Numbered from the stretch's first letter, positions 20,817 to 30,239 are shown. The stretch is DNA of 46,519 bases from a virus (IMGVR_UViG_3300013102_000800:1-46519), one strand, 5' to 3'. Notes: generated by a model from the sequence alone, not told the origin. Numbers and translations: made by a program.

Positions 20817-22725
20817 TCTTCGCAAGTCGATCAAGCTAGGACTTCAGGCGCTCTACAAAGAGCCGCCTCTGACAGCGACCGAATGGGCAGACAAGCATTT
20901 CTACATGTCTGCCGAGTCCTCCTACAACGAGGGCAAATGGACCACAGACCCGTTTCAGGTGGCGATCCTCAATAGCATGGGGAATGACCTGATCAAGTTC
21001 GTTAACTTCATCAAGTCGGCCCGGATCGGGTACACCAAGTTGCTGATGGCAAACATTGGCTACAAGATCCAGCACAAACGTCGAAACGTAATGATGTGGA
21101 GCCCGACCGACCCGGACGCCGAGGACATCAGTAAAAGTCACGTCAGCGGCATGATCCGTGACGTTCCTGTGATCGGCGAGCTGGCCCCGTGGTTCGGAAA
21201 GAAACATTCCAACAACACGCTCGATCAGAAAATATTCTCCAACCGTAGAACCCTGTGGATAAAGGGTGGTACGGCATCGCGCAACTTCCGCGAGAAGTCT
21301 GCCGATGAGGTGATCTATGACGAACTTTCAAACTTTGATGCGAGCATCGAAGGTGAAGGTTCGCCAACCACTCTTGGTGATAAGCGTCTCAAGGGTGCCA
21401 CTTACCCAAAATCTATTCGCGGTTCCACACCTAAGAGGGCTGGCTCATGTCAGATCACCAAGGCTGTTGAAGAGTCGCCCTACCTGCTCAAGTTCCACAT
21501 TAACTGTCCGCACTGCCGGCAGGAACAGACGCTGAAGTGGGGCGGCAAAGACTGTGAGTTTGGCCTCAAGTGGGAAAAGAACGATCTCAACGAAGCGACA
21601 AAAGCTTGGTATTTGTGCGAGCACGCTGCCTGCGTGATTTGGCATAACGAGATGGTAGAGGCATCAAAGGATGGTCGGTGGATTTGTGACAATACCGGCA
21701 TCTGGACAAAGGACGGAATGGACTGGGTTAGCCAGGCAGGCGAACCGATTCGAACGCCAAGGTCTGTCAGCTTCAGCGTTTGGGCCATCTACAGCACTTG
21801 GACCACCTGGCTCGAACTGGTTGATGAATGGCTGAACGTCAAAGGCGACGTCGAGAAACTCATCACCTTTATAAACACCACGCGCGGCGAAACATGGGAC
21901 GACGATCAGGGCGAGAAGCTCGACTCCGAAGTTCTGTACGGTCGCCGCGAAGTTTATCCGCAGGTACCGGGTCTGGGTCTGGTCCTTGTTGGTGGCATCG
22001 ATACTCAAGACGACCGTTTCGAGGGGCGGGTCTGGGCATTCGGTCCGGGCGAGGAAGCGTGGTTAGTTCATCGCTTCATTCTGATGGGAGACCCTGCCAG
22101 TGAGGAGCTCCGCCGTAAGGTAGGGCTTGAGTTGCACCGGCAATTCACTCGCGTGGACGGCACCGTCATGAAGGTGGAGCGCTGGACGTGGGATGCCGGC
22201 GGTCACTATGCGGACGAGGTTTACGCCGAGAGCCGCAAGCACGGCGTGCAATGGGTTGTGCCAATCCGTGGCGCGACCATCTACGGCAAGCCAATCGCGA
22301 ACTTCCCCCGCACAAAGAACAAGGTTCACAAAGTCTTCCTCACCGAGGTCGGTACCGACAACGCCAAGGAACTGCTCTACAGCCGTATGGGGCTCCCCGT
22401 CGATACGGCTGCCTCCCAGGCGGGCGTTTCTCAGCCCGGGGTAGTTCACCTTCCGGCCAACGACGCGATCTGCGACGAGTCGGAGGTGAAGCAGCTCACA
22501 TCCGAAAAGAAAAAAGCAGCCATATCCAAAGGCAAGCGCGTGATGCGGTGGGACAGCGGCGGCCGCCGAAACGAGGCGCTCGATTGTTTCGTGTACGCGC
22601 TTGCCGCGCTGCGCATCTGCCAACAGCGGTTCGGGCTTGACCTGGATCTGCTGGTTGCTGCGGTAACTGGCGGCAACGAACCGGACGCGGAAGAACGACC
22701 GCGGAAGAAATCCACATTCTGGTAG
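20788..22725 (+). CDS. Terminase large subunit, GpA family
   Basis: 645 residues. KSARIGYTKLLM (about 77-88) is the deviant Walker A of lambda GpA, with MMWSPTDPDAED and DEVIYDELSNFD as following ATPase blocks. The C-terminal nuclease region contains GGIDTQDDRFEGRVWAFGPGEEAW and WDAGGHYADEV. A CPHC/CEHAAC zinc-like element sits near 240-285. It cuts concatemers at cos and pumps DNA into the prohead. Confidence 0.95.
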   Translation: MSTSSPWLNDLRKSIKLGLQALYKEPPLTATEWADKHFYMSAESSYNEGKWTTDPFQVAILNSMGNDLIKFVNFIKSARIGYTKLLMANIGYKIQHKRRNVMMWSPTDPDAEDISKSHVSGMIRDVPVIGELAPWFGKKHSNNTLDQKIFSNRRTLWIKGGTASRNFREKSADEVIYDELSNFDASIEGEGSPTTLGDKRLKGATYPKSIRGSTPKRAGSCQITKAVEESPYLLKFHINCPHCRQEQTLKWGGKDCEFGLKWEKNDLNEATKAWYLCEHAACVIWHNEMVEASKDGRWICDNTGIWTKDGMDWVSQAGEPIRTPRSVSFSVWAIYSTWTTWLELVDEWLNVKGDVEKLITFINTTRGETWDDDQGEKLDSEVLYGRREVYPQVPGLGLVLVGGIDTQDDRFEGRVWAFGPGEEAWLVHRFILMGDPASEELRRKVGLELHRQFTRVDGTVMKVERWTWDAGGHYADEVYAESRKHGVQWVVPIRGATIYGKPIANFPRTKNKVHKVFLTEVGTDNAKELLYSRMGLPVDTAASQAGVSQPGVVHLPANDAICDESEVKQLTSEKKKAAISKGKRVMRWDSGGRRNEALDCFVYALAALRICQQRFGLDLDLLVAAVTGGNEPDAEERPRKKSTFW

Positions 22726-22733
22726 TGAGACTT

Positions 22734-22943
22734 ATGGCTTTCACAATCGAGCAGTACCAGGCCTTGCAGGCGGCCATCGCCGAAGGCGCGCTGTCCGTCC
22801 GCTATGCCGACAAAAGTGTCACCTACCGGTCGCTCGACGAGATGATCCGGATTCTAAAACTGATGGCCGGAGAACTCGGCCTGAATGCAAACAACGACGG
22901 CGGTCGCCGCTACACCTCATTCTCGAAAGGATATTACCCATGA
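22734..22943 (+). CDS. Head-tail connector protein W
   Basis: 69 residues, almost exactly the length of lambda gpW. FTIEQYQALQAAIAEGALSVRYADKSVTYRSLDEMIRILKLMAGELG shows the conserved helix-hairpin-helix pattern of the gpW family, which joins the portal to gpFII. Start set at ATG 22734. Overlaps the portal gene by four bases. Confidence 0.9.
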   Translation: MAFTIEQYQALQAAIAEGALSVRYADKSVTYRSLDEMIRILKLMAGELGLNANNDGGRRYTSFSKGYYP

Positions 22944-24463
22944 GCATGCTCGACAGCCTGTTCCCTGGGTATGCCGCGAAACGATCGGATGCACGCCTGA
23001 AAAAGCTGCGCACCGAAATGACAATGGACATGCTGAAGCGCCGGTTCGAGGGCGCGGCAGGCGGCCGAAGAAATGATAGATGGCGCGCCACGGGTGCAGA
23101 TGCAAACGCCGAGAACGCCCCAGCTCTAGCGAAGCTTCGGAATCGCGCCCGCGAACAACGTAGGAACAACCCATTCGCCGAGCGAGCAATCACTGGCATA
23201 GCAGACAACACGGTTGGTGCCGGCATCGTTCCATTGCCATTGGCGAAGCGCGATCGTGATGCCCTGAAGCTGGTCGATCTTTGGAAGGCTTGGGCCGAGA
23301 CGACCGCTTGCGATGCGGACGGGTTGGAAAACTTTTACGGCCTGCAACACATGATCATGGAGGCCATCACCGAAAGCGGTGAGTGTCTCATTCGGCGTCG
23401 GCGTCGTTTCAGCTCAGACGGTCTCCCTGTACCAGTCCAGCTGCAAGTTTTGGAAGCTGACTTTCTCGATGAAAGCAAGGCGATGGTCCTTGGTCTGAAT
23501 GAAGTCATTCAGGGTGTCGAGTTCGATGCTCTTGGTCGACGGGTCGCCTACTGGTTGTTCGATAGACATCCTGGCTCAAACGCGGCATGGGGCTCGCTGC
23601 AATCGTCGCGCGTGCCAGCCGAGGACGTGATCCATGTGTTCTTCCGGAAGCGTCCAGGGCAGGCGCGTGGTTACACCTGGCTGGCTCCTGTGATTCAGCG
23701 CATGAGCAAGTTCGACGAGATGGAAGATGCCGTCATGGAGCAGGCGAAGATCGCCGCCTGCTTCGCTGGTTTCATTACCAAGGACCCTGAAAATAGCCCC
23801 GCAGGCTCCAATAAACGACCGCCTCTAATCGATCGCATGGAGCCAGGGATGCTTCAGGAGCTGTCGCTAGGCGAGTCGGTCAGTTTCGGCACTCCACCAA
23901 CCTTCAACGGCTACACGCCTTATTCCTGGCAAGCGCTGCATGCCATCGCCGTCGGCTTGGGCATCCCTTACGAACTGCTAACCGGCGACCTCAAGGGCGT
24001 GAACTTCTCTAGCGGCCGTATGGGTTGGCTGAACTTCGCCCGCCGTGTCGATGTTTGGCAATGGCGAATGCTGATCCCTCAGCTCTGTGATCAGGTCTGG
24101 CGTTGGTTCATGGAGGCACAGGTGCTGTTGCCTGGCGGGGTAATGGATGACGTCAAGGCTTACTGGGTTCCGCCTCGTCGCGACATGGTCGATCCGAAGT
24201 CGGAAACCGAAAACGTCATCACCCGCGTGCGCAACGGCCTGACGACTTGGCCGGATGCCTTGCGCGAACTGGGCATCACGGACCCGAAGCGGCATGCAGA
24301 GCAAATCAAAAAAGCCAACGACATGATCGACGAATACGGCCTGGTCCTGGATTGCGACCCACGCCGAGTCGCGGCAGCTGGCTCACCCAGTCAGCCGCCA
24401 ATCACCGAAGAGAAACCAGACGATGCCAACTCCGAATCAGGCGACGACCAACAAGACACATGA
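22940..24463 (+). CDS. Portal protein, lambda gpB family
   Basis: 507 residues. RSDARLKKLRTEMTMDMLKRRFEGAAGGRR and RNRAREQRRNNPFAERAITGIADNTVGAGI are conserved in the lambda-type portal family; HVFFRKRPGQARGYTWLAPVIQRMSKFDEMEDA and GIPYELLTGDLKGVNFSSGRMGWLNFARRVD follow. It forms the dodecameric vertex for DNA entry. Its 3' end overlaps the next gene by 41 bases. Confidence 0.95.
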   Translation: MSMLDSLFPGYAAKRSDARLKKLRTEMTMDMLKRRFEGAAGGRRNDRWRATGADANAENAPALAKLRNRAREQRRNNPFAERAITGIADNTVGAGIVPLPLAKRDRDALKLVDLWKAWAETTACDADGLENFYGLQHMIMEAITESGECLIRRRRRFSSDGLPVPVQLQVLEADFLDESKAMVLGLNEVIQGVEFDALGRRVAYWLFDRHPGSNAAWGSLQSSRVPAEDVIHVFFRKRPGQARGYTWLAPVIQRMSKFDEMEDAVMEQAKIAACFAGFITKDPENSPAGSNKRPPLIDRMEPGMLQELSLGESVSFGTPPTFNGYTPYSWQALHAIAVGLGIPYELLTGDLKGVNFSSGRMGWLNFARRVDVWQWRMLIPQLCDQVWRWFMEAQVLLPGGVMDDVKAYWVPPRRDMVDPKSETENVITRVRNGLTTWPDALRELGITDPKRHAEQIKKANDMIDEYGLVLDCDPRRVAAAGSPSQPPITEEKPDDANSESGDDQQDT

Positions 24464-26426
24464 AACGCCAATGCTCAGCCTGCGAGCCGCTGTGCGCGAA
24501 GGCTCGGTTGACGTCGAGCAGCGCACCGTAGAACTGACCTGGACCACTGGCTCGAAAGGCCGGCGTTGGTCCTGGGACATCGGCAGCTACATGGAAGAGC
24601 TCGAGGTCAGCGCCAAGGCGCTGCGCCTTGATCGGTTGAACAACGGTGCCCCTTTCCTGAATGCCCATAGCTCGTATGAGCTTTCCGATGTCATAGGCGT
24701 TGTGGAGAAAGCCTGGCTCGAAGGCGAAGAGGGCCGGGCTCTGGTCCGCTTCAGCCAGCGCGAGGACGTTGAGGGCATCTTCCGTGATGTGCAAGACGGG
24801 ATCCTGCGAAACATCAGTGTTGGCTATGCCGTCCACCGCTACGAAGTGGTGGAGGAGGAAGACGACAAGCTTCCGACCTACCGCGCGGTGGATTGGGAGC
24901 CACTGGAACTCTCCCTGGTGCCGATAGGCTTTGACGACGGCGCCAAGATTCGCAGCGCCCAAACCGCAGCTGACTACCAGGGCCAACGCTTCAACACCAT
25001 TTTTGAAGTTCGCGAGGCGCAACAGCCTCTCGACCAACCGGCCGCCGTGGCCAACACCACCGAGGAAAACCCGATGACTGAAGAAGAAAAGCGCGCGGCC
25101 GAGGAGTTGATCCGTCGCGAAGCCGCTGATGCCGAGCGTAAGCGCAGCCTGACCATTCGCCAAATGGCGAAGAAGGTTGGTCTGGGCGAGGATGTCGCCG
25201 AAGATCTGGTAGCCCGTGGCGTCTCAATCGCTGATGCCAGCATTGCTTTGATCGACAAGGCAGCCGAGAAACAAGGTAAGGATCAACCCGATACGCGAAA
25301 CAGCCAAGCAACGGTGGTTGGCGGTCTGGATCAGTCCGTGATTACTGCGAAGCGCGAGGCGATGCAGAATGCTTTGCTCAACCGCTGCAACCCGACCATC
25401 GCGCTGATCGAAGGCGCCCGAGAGTTCCGCGGCATGCGCTTGCTCGATCTTGCGCGTGAGTGCGTGGAAACTGTCGGCGGCAATGCACGCGGCATGCTAC
25501 CTCAAGAAGTGGCTCGCGCAGCACTGGGTTGCGACCGAACTGCCATGCGCGCAGCCGGCATGCAAACCACCAGCGACTTCCCAATCCTGCTCGGTGGTGG
25601 CGTCACCCGCACCCTACGTGATGCTTACGCCCAAGCGCCGCAGACCTGGCGCCCTCTGGGTCAGATGACCACCGTTCCAGACTTTCGCGCCACCACCCGT
25701 GCCGCGCTGGGCGATATCTCCGCCCTTGAGGAAGTCAAAGAGCATGGCGAATACAAGTACGGAAAACTCGAAGAAGAGGGTGCGCCGATCCGCGTCACCA
25801 AGTTCGGTAAGATCATCGCCATCACTTGGGAAGCCGTCATCAACGACGACTTGGGCGCACTGACTCGCATCCCTCGGGCCTACGGATTGGCTGCTGCCGA
25901 GACGGAATCCAATCTGGTTTGGAACCTGATTATCAGTAACCCGAATTTCACCGACGGCAGTGCAATCTTTGTCGCGGGTCACGGCAACCTGGCAGCCAGC
26001 GGTGGAGCAATCAACACAACTACCCTGGGGGCTGCACGCGCCGCAATGCGCAAGCAAAAATCCAAGGCCGGCGCGTTCCTCAATGTTGAGCCGCGCTACC
26101 TGGTGGTCGGTCCTGACAAGGAACTGGAAGCCTTCCAGTTCACCAGTTCCCAATACGTTCCAGCCAAGAACTCCGACATCAACGATGGCCGCAACACATC
26201 GCTGGTCGTAATCGTCGATGGCCGAATCACTGGCAACCAATGGTACCTGTTCACCGAGGCAGGGCTGATTGATACCTTCGAATACGCCTACCTCGAAGGT
26301 GAGCCGGGCGTCTTCACCGAGACCCGCGAAGGTTTTGAAGTTGACGGTATGGAAATCAAGGCGCGGCTGGTCTTCGGCGCCGCCTGGATCGACTACCGCG
26401 GTGCATACAAAAACCCGGGCGCTTGA
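24423..26426 (+). CDS. Prohead protease / major capsid protein fusion
   Basis: 667 residues. Residues 20-150 form an HK97-type (S78/U35) prohead protease with His82 (FLNAHSS) and Ser132 (RNISVGY). A charged coiled scaffold-like linker (218-290, TEEEKRAAEELIRREAADAERKR) leads to a Mu gpT-like major capsid domain (about 300-667). An in-frame ATG at 25074 (residue 218) has GAGGA seven bases upstream, so a shorter linker-capsid product may also be made. The main start at 24423 overlaps the portal gene. A terminator follows at 26451. Confidence 0.9.
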   Translation: MPTPNQATTNKTHETPMLSLRAAVREGSVDVEQRTVELTWTTGSKGRRWSWDIGSYMEELEVSAKALRLDRLNNGAPFLNAHSSYELSDVIGVVEKAWLEGEEGRALVRFSQREDVEGIFRDVQDGILRNISVGYAVHRYEVVEEEDDKLPTYRAVDWEPLELSLVPIGFDDGAKIRSAQTAADYQGQRFNTIFEVREAQQPLDQPAAVANTTEENPMTEEEKRAAEELIRREAADAERKRSLTIRQMAKKVGLGEDVAEDLVARGVSIADASIALIDKAAEKQGKDQPDTRNSQATVVGGLDQSVITAKREAMQNALLNRCNPTIALIEGAREFRGMRLLDLARECVETVGGNARGMLPQEVARAALGCDRTAMRAAGMQTTSDFPILLGGGVTRTLRDAYAQAPQTWRPLGQMTTVPDFRATTRAALGDISALEEVKEHGEYKYGKLEEEGAPIRVTKFGKIIAITWEAVINDDLGALTRIPRAYGLAAAETESNLVWNLIISNPNFTDGSAIFVAGHGNLAASGGAINTTTLGAARAAMRKQKSKAGAFLNVEPRYLVVGPDKELEAFQFTSSQYVPAKNSDINDGRNTSLVVIVDGRITGNQWYLFTEAGLIDTFEYAYLEGEPGVFTETREGFEVDGMEIKARLVFGAAWIDYRGAYKNPGA

Positions 26427-26450
26427 GTCCCAGCAAGCACACAGACCTAA

Positions 26451-26476
26451 AAGGACGCCATCGAGCGTCCTTTTTG
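26451..26476 (+). terminator. Terminator after the capsid gene
   Basis: Stem AAGGACGC/GCGTCCTT (26451-26458 with 26465-26472), six-base loop, TTTTT tail. It lies only 24 bases after the capsid stop and may let capsid mRNA exceed that of downstream genes when not antiterminated. Confidence 0.8.
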
Positions 26477-26510
26477 TTTTCGCCCTTTTCGAACTTCAAG
26501 GTGATTTCGC

Positions 26511-26861
26511 ATGAAAACTTATATTCAGGCTGGCGACTGCTTGACCGTCCCCGCTCCAGTTGGCGGCACCGTCTCTGGCGAGTTGTACAAGGTCGGTGCG
26601 ATTGTGGGTGTGGCCGCCACTACCGAACTCGCCGGCGCACCGGTGGTGCTCAAAACCACAGGTGTGTTTGATCTGACGAAAATCAGTGCACAGGCCTGGG
26701 CGATTGGTGACGTTGTGTACATGAACACCACCAGCCGGGCACTGACGAACGTCTCGGCGACGGGCTTGGTGCTGGTCGGCTTGGCCACCGAAGTGGAGGC
26801 CAATCCGAGCGCGACCGGCGCCTGCCGCCTCAACGGCGTATCTGCTCCGGCGCCGGTGTAA
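26511..26861 (+). CDS. DUF2190 capsid decoration/cement-like protein
   Basis: 116 residues beginning MKTYIQAGDCLTVPAPVGGTVSGELYKVGAIVGVAATTE, the DUF2190 pattern, which is an all-beta family found after major capsid genes and believed to stabilise the shell. The C-terminus NGVSAPAPV closes the beta-roll. Stop and next start overlap (TAATG). Confidence 0.85.
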   Translation: MKTYIQAGDCLTVPAPVGGTVSGELYKVGAIVGVAATTELAGAPVVLKTTGVFDLTKISAQAWAIGDVVYMNTTSRALTNVSATGLVLVGLATEVEANPSATGACRLNGVSAPAPV

Positions 26862-27208
26862 TGGGCTGGGCCTCAATGGCCCAGCGCATGCTCGGCGTGT
26901 CTATCCGCACCTTCAGTGAGCCTTCGGCGTCCATCGATCCTGATGGCGCCGTGTACTGGTTGACGGACGGAGTCGCGCCCGGCGTGGCTATGGCCCAAGC
27001 CGTGTTTGATACGGCTCACGTCTCCGCTGATCCCGAGACGGGAGCGCCCGTATCGAGCAACAACCCGATCCTCGGTGTTCGGTTGATCGACTTGCCGAAC
27101 GAACCCACAAACCGCGATCGCGTCCAGGCTCGTGGCGTCTTATACAAAATCCATGACGTGCAGGCCGATGGCGTGGCCGGTGTGACGCTATTTCTTCGCA
27201 AGGTCTGA
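26861..27208 (+). CDS. Head-tail joining protein, FII-like
   Basis: 115 residues, close to lambda gpFII in length, with IDPDGAVYWLTDGVAPGVAMAQAVFD and NNPILGVRLIDLPNEPTNRDRVQARGVLYKIHDVQADGVAGVTLFLRKV, typical of the beta-barrel connectors. It should cap the connector and receive the tail. Order W-B-capsid-DUF2190-FII supports it. Confidence 0.75.
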   Translation: MGWASMAQRMLGVSIRTFSEPSASIDPDGAVYWLTDGVAPGVAMAQAVFDTAHVSADPETGAPVSSNNPILGVRLIDLPNEPTNRDRVQARGVLYKIHDVQADGVAGVTLFLRKV

Positions 27209-27210
27209 CC

Positions 27211-27765
27211 ATGGCTCACCCACGAGAACTGATCCGCAAGCAGGCCGTTGCGGTGCTGCTGGGTGCCACAAATGCAGGGGCGAGCGTTTACGCCAGCCGC
27301 GTGGCACCACTAATTTCCAACGGATGGCAGAGCGAACTCCCCGCGATCATCGTTTACACCATGGACGATGCTGGCGAGATTTTTAACCAGGCGCCTCGCG
27401 AGTATCGGCGCCGGGTTGAGTTGGTGGTGGAGATCCACGCGGAAGGCAATGACGCCTTGGACGATGCGCTGGATACGCTGGCGCGGCAGGTCGAGCGCTT
27501 GTTGCTCAGGGACGACACTCTTGGCGGCACCGCGAACGATCTGCAATACGTGCGTTCGCGCATGGTGCTTCTTGATCAATCGGAGCACCTAACCGGTGCC
27601 TGCCGCCTGATCTTCGAGGCGGAGTACTTCGATCGTCACCCTGACGATGACTTCAACGATTCACTCCCCAACTTCAACACGCTGACCACCGAGTACAGCC
27701 TGGGCAACGCCCAGCCGGACCCGGTCGACCGCGCGAAAACTATCATCGAGGACCTGAACCCATGA
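27211..27765 (+). CDS. Tail terminator-like protein
   Basis: 184 residues. AIIVYTMDDAGEIFNQAPREYRRRVELVVEIHAEGNDALDDALDTLARQVERLLLRDD is the alpha/beta core typical of tail-completion proteins (gpU-like). It sits just before the Mu-type tail genes, the place for a protein that stops tube growth and binds the head. Overlaps the next gene by four bases. Confidence 0.65.
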   Translation: MAHPRELIRKQAVAVLLGATNAGASVYASRVAPLISNGWQSELPAIIVYTMDDAGEIFNQAPREYRRRVELVVEIHAEGNDALDDALDTLARQVERLLLRDDTLGGTANDLQYVRSRMVLLDQSEHLTGACRLIFEAEYFDRHPDDDFNDSLPNFNTLTTEYSLGNAQPDPVDRAKTIIEDLNP

Positions 27766-27950
27766 CCACGCGTGTACTCGTGAAGCCGGCCGAGGGCCGC
27801 CTGGTGCGACATCCAGACACCTACGAGCAGATCAAGCCGGAAGGCATGACTGTGGAACTCAACAGTTACTGGATCCGCAAGGAAAAGGCCGGTGACGTCG
27901 TAATCAAAGAGGCCGCGGTACCGGCCGAAACCAAGGGTGAAAAACAATGA
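27762..27950 (+). CDS. DUF2635 tail protein (Mu-like)
   Basis: 62 residues with VLVKPAEGRLVRHPDTYEQIKPEGMTVELNSYWIRKEKAGDVVI, the DUF2635 signature that precedes sheath genes in Mu-like tails. Role in assembly unknown. Overlaps the sheath gene. Confidence 0.85.
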   Translation: MTTRVLVKPAEGRLVRHPDTYEQIKPEGMTVELNSYWIRKEKAGDVVIKEAAVPAETKGEKQ

Positions 27951-29419
27951 CCATCGGAATGGATACGATCCCCGGTGCCGGCGCGCTTCGCAAGCCCGGT
28001 GTCTACAGCGAAATTGACAACAGCAAGGCAGTTCGCGGGCCTCAACCTGTCAGCTATCGCCGTCTACTCATTGGGCAAAAGCTCGCCGGCGGCTTGGCGC
28101 TTGCCAACACCCTGATCCGGATCACCAGTCCAGCGCAGGCGGACGTCCAGTTCGGCAAGGGCTCAATGCTGGCCGGTATGGTTCGTGCCGTGATGGCGAT
28201 CGACACCTATACCGAACTGCAAGTGCTGCCGGTGATCGACAACCCAGCCGGTGTGGCTGCATCTGCGACTTTGGCATTCACTGGCCCGGCGACGGCGTCT
28301 GGCACCATTGAAATGATGATTGCGGGCCGCAGAATCTCTGTGGGTGTGATCAGTGGTGATGCCGCTACAGCCATCGCCACTGCCGTGGTCGCAGCAGTTA
28401 CCGCTGCAGCTGACATGCCGGTCACCGCCATTGCAGCGGCTGGCACCGTTACCTTGACCAGCCGGCATAAAGGCGAGGCCGGCAACACCTTGAATGCCCG
28501 GGTGAACTACTACACCGGCCAGGCCTTGCCTGCTGGTGTCTCGATCACTATCAGCGCCTTCACCGGTGGCTCTGGCAATCCGGATCTGGGTGCTGCACTG
28601 GCTGCCCTGGGCGATGAGTGGTTCCAGGTCTGGGGTCTGCCTTATGCGGACGCGGCCACACTGGCCACTGTGAAAACTGAGCTAAACAGCCGATTCGCTT
28701 GGGATCGGGAAATTGAAGCGCACGCTTTCACCGCCGCCCGCGGTACTCAGGGATCGCTCGGCACCCTGGGCGACAGCCATAACAACCAGCACCTGGTCAT
28801 CATGATGGCCAACGATGAGCCGATGCCGGCATATGAGAAGGCGGCCGAGACCATGGCCATTGCCGCGCTCTACGCCGCAATCGACCCGGCCCGGCCGATT
28901 CAGAACCTGCAATACGCGTGGTGTCTGGCGCCCGCTGCGGCTGACAAGTTCACCAATCAGGAGCGCAACCTGCTGCTCTTTGATGGCATCGCCACCAGCA
29001 AGGTCAACGACGACGGCACGATGGTCGTTGAGCGTCTGATCACCACGTACAAAACCAATACCGCCGGCGGTAACGATATCAGCTACCTGGACAGCGAAAC
29101 GCTGTTCACCCTGATGTACATCCGTCACGACTGGCGCGAATACATCCTGCGCAAGTACCCGCGGCACAAGCTGGCGAACGATGGCACCCGCTACGGCGTC
29201 GGCCAGCCGGTCGTCACGCCTGTGGTGATGAAAGCCGAGGCCATCTCAAAATTTCGCGAGTGGGAACGTCTGGGGCTGGTGGAAAACATGGCCGACTTCA
29301 AAGCCAACCTGATCGGCGAGCGTAACGAAAGCGACCCGAACCGCATGGACGTGTTGCTGCCGCCTGACTTGGTCAACCAGCTGCGCATCGTCGCCAACAA
29401 AATTCAGTTCCGCCTGTAA
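27947..29419 (+). CDS. Contractile tail sheath protein (Mu gpL-like)
   Basis: 490 residues, near Mu gpL length. PGVYSEIDNSKAVRG near the N-terminus, an Ala/Thr-rich insertion domain (about 90-210) and a C-terminal domain with YLDSETLFTLMYIRHDWREYILRKYPRHKLANDG are characteristic. It forms the sheath that contracts to inject, so the tail is of myovirus type. Its presence next to a lambda-type head shows module exchange. Confidence 0.95.
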   Translation: MTIGMDTIPGAGALRKPGVYSEIDNSKAVRGPQPVSYRRLLIGQKLAGGLALANTLIRITSPAQADVQFGKGSMLAGMVRAVMAIDTYTELQVLPVIDNPAGVAASATLAFTGPATASGTIEMMIAGRRISVGVISGDAATAIATAVVAAVTAAADMPVTAIAAAGTVTLTSRHKGEAGNTLNARVNYYTGQALPAGVSITISAFTGGSGNPDLGAALAALGDEWFQVWGLPYADAATLATVKTELNSRFAWDREIEAHAFTAARGTQGSLGTLGDSHNNQHLVIMMANDEPMPAYEKAAETMAIAALYAAIDPARPIQNLQYAWCLAPAAADKFTNQERNLLLFDGIATSKVNDDGTMVVERLITTYKTNTAGGNDISYLDSETLFTLMYIRHDWREYILRKYPRHKLANDGTRYGVGQPVVTPVVMKAEAISKFREWERLGLVENMADFKANLIGERNESDPNRMDVLLPPDLVNQLRIVANKIQFRL

Positions 29420-29443
29420 CGGCGAATCGCCAGGAGATAAACC

Positions 29444-29812
29444 ATGGCAGGCAAAAACCGTATTGGCGGAATCATCGCCTTGAAGATCAACGGCGACATT
29501 TACTTCGCCAAGGGCAGCTTCACCTACAACCTCGGCAAGCCAAAGCGAGAAGGCGTTGTCGGCTCCGACGTTGTCCACGGCTACAAGGAAACCCCACAGG
29601 TTCCGTTCATTGAGGGTGAAATAACCGATCGTAACGAGCTCAGCCTCGAAGATCTGGTCACGCTCGACGACGCTACCATCACGCTGGAACTCGCCAACGG
29701 CAAGGTAATCACCCTGAGTGAAGGCTGGTACGCGGGCGAGGGTACCGGCAACACCGAAGAAGGCAGCATCGCTTGCCGTTTTGAAGGCATGTCTGCCGAG
29801 GAAGTCGCGTAA
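29444..29812 (+). CDS. Tail tube protein (Mu gpM-like)
   Basis: 122 residues. NRIGGIIALKINGDIYFAKGSFTYNLGKPKREGVVGSDVVHGYKETPQVPFIEGEITDR is the beta-sandwich core of Mu-type tube proteins, which stack as hexamers inside the sheath. AGGAG ten bases upstream of the ATG. Overlaps the following gene by one base. Confidence 0.9.
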   Translation: MAGKNRIGGIIALKINGDIYFAKGSFTYNLGKPKREGVVGSDVVHGYKETPQVPFIEGEITDRNELSLEDLVTLDDATITLELANGKVITLSEGWYAGEGTGNTEEGSIACRFEGMSAEEVA

Positions 29813-30114
29813 TGGCAAAGGAAAAAACGATTCAACTGGTCGAGCAGGTCACGTTCGGCAAAGGCACGTTCAGCGAGCTGACCGTCACGCGAAAGCTGAA
29901 GTACCTGCGCGGCCACGCACTTCGCGTCACCTCCGACGGCAAAGGAAGCGGCGGCGTCGACATCGACTTCGCTACGCTGATCGATCTCGGCGCCAAGATG
30001 ATCGGCCATCCGCCGGCACTGATCGAAGAACTGAGCGAGGACGACCAGGCCGCCGTGATCCAGGAAGCACGCGATTTTTTGCTGAAGCACCTCGGGGGTG
30101 GCAGTCAGGAGTGA
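29812..30114 (+). CDS. Tail assembly chaperone, Mu gp41-like
   Basis: 100 residues. LVEQVTFGKGTFSELTVTRKLKYLRGHALRVTSDGKGSG matches gp41 of Mu-like phages, the equivalent of lambda gpG, which binds the tape measure during assembly. Near its end is a slippery heptamer (30075-30081) that can shift ribosomes into the -1 frame to make a longer chaperone. Confidence 0.85.
   Translation: MAKEKTIQLVEQVTFGKGTFSELTVTRKLKYLRGHALRVTSDGKGSGGVDIDFATLIDLGAKMIGHPPALIEELSEDDQAAVIQEARDFLLKHLGGGSQE
30075..30081 (+). promoter_or_regulatory. -1 ribosomal frameshift site
   Basis: T-TTT-TTG in the correct register of the gp41 reading frame (codons GAT TTT TTG). Slipping back one base leads into the open -1 frame that runs to 30239. 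This matches the conserved translational frameshift of tail assembly genes. Confidence 0.75.
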
Positions 30115-30239
30115 CTGTCGTCGTCAAGGTCATGAGTGTTCAGCCTTCGGAAGTCATGGAAATGGATTTCGAGGAGCTGAACTGGTGGCTTGAGCGCACC
30201 GAGGAATGGGTTGAATGGCAGACAAAGGATACTCCCTAA
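30081..30239 (+). CDS. Frameshift extension of tail chaperone (gp42/GpE-like)
   Basis: The -1 frame after the slip adds about 52 residues. [31 protein letters not shown] resembles P2 GpE (pattern FxxxPSxMxxMxLxELxxWxxxA), the extension domain of tail chaperones that contacts the tape measure. A GTG at 30111 could start a free form, but with no spaced ribosome-binding site, so a frameshifted fusion to gp41 is more likely. It overlaps the tape measure start by 25 bases. Confidence 0.75.
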   Translation, partial: AEAPRGWQSGVTVVVKVMSVQPSEVMEMDFEELNWWLERTEEWVEWQTKDTP

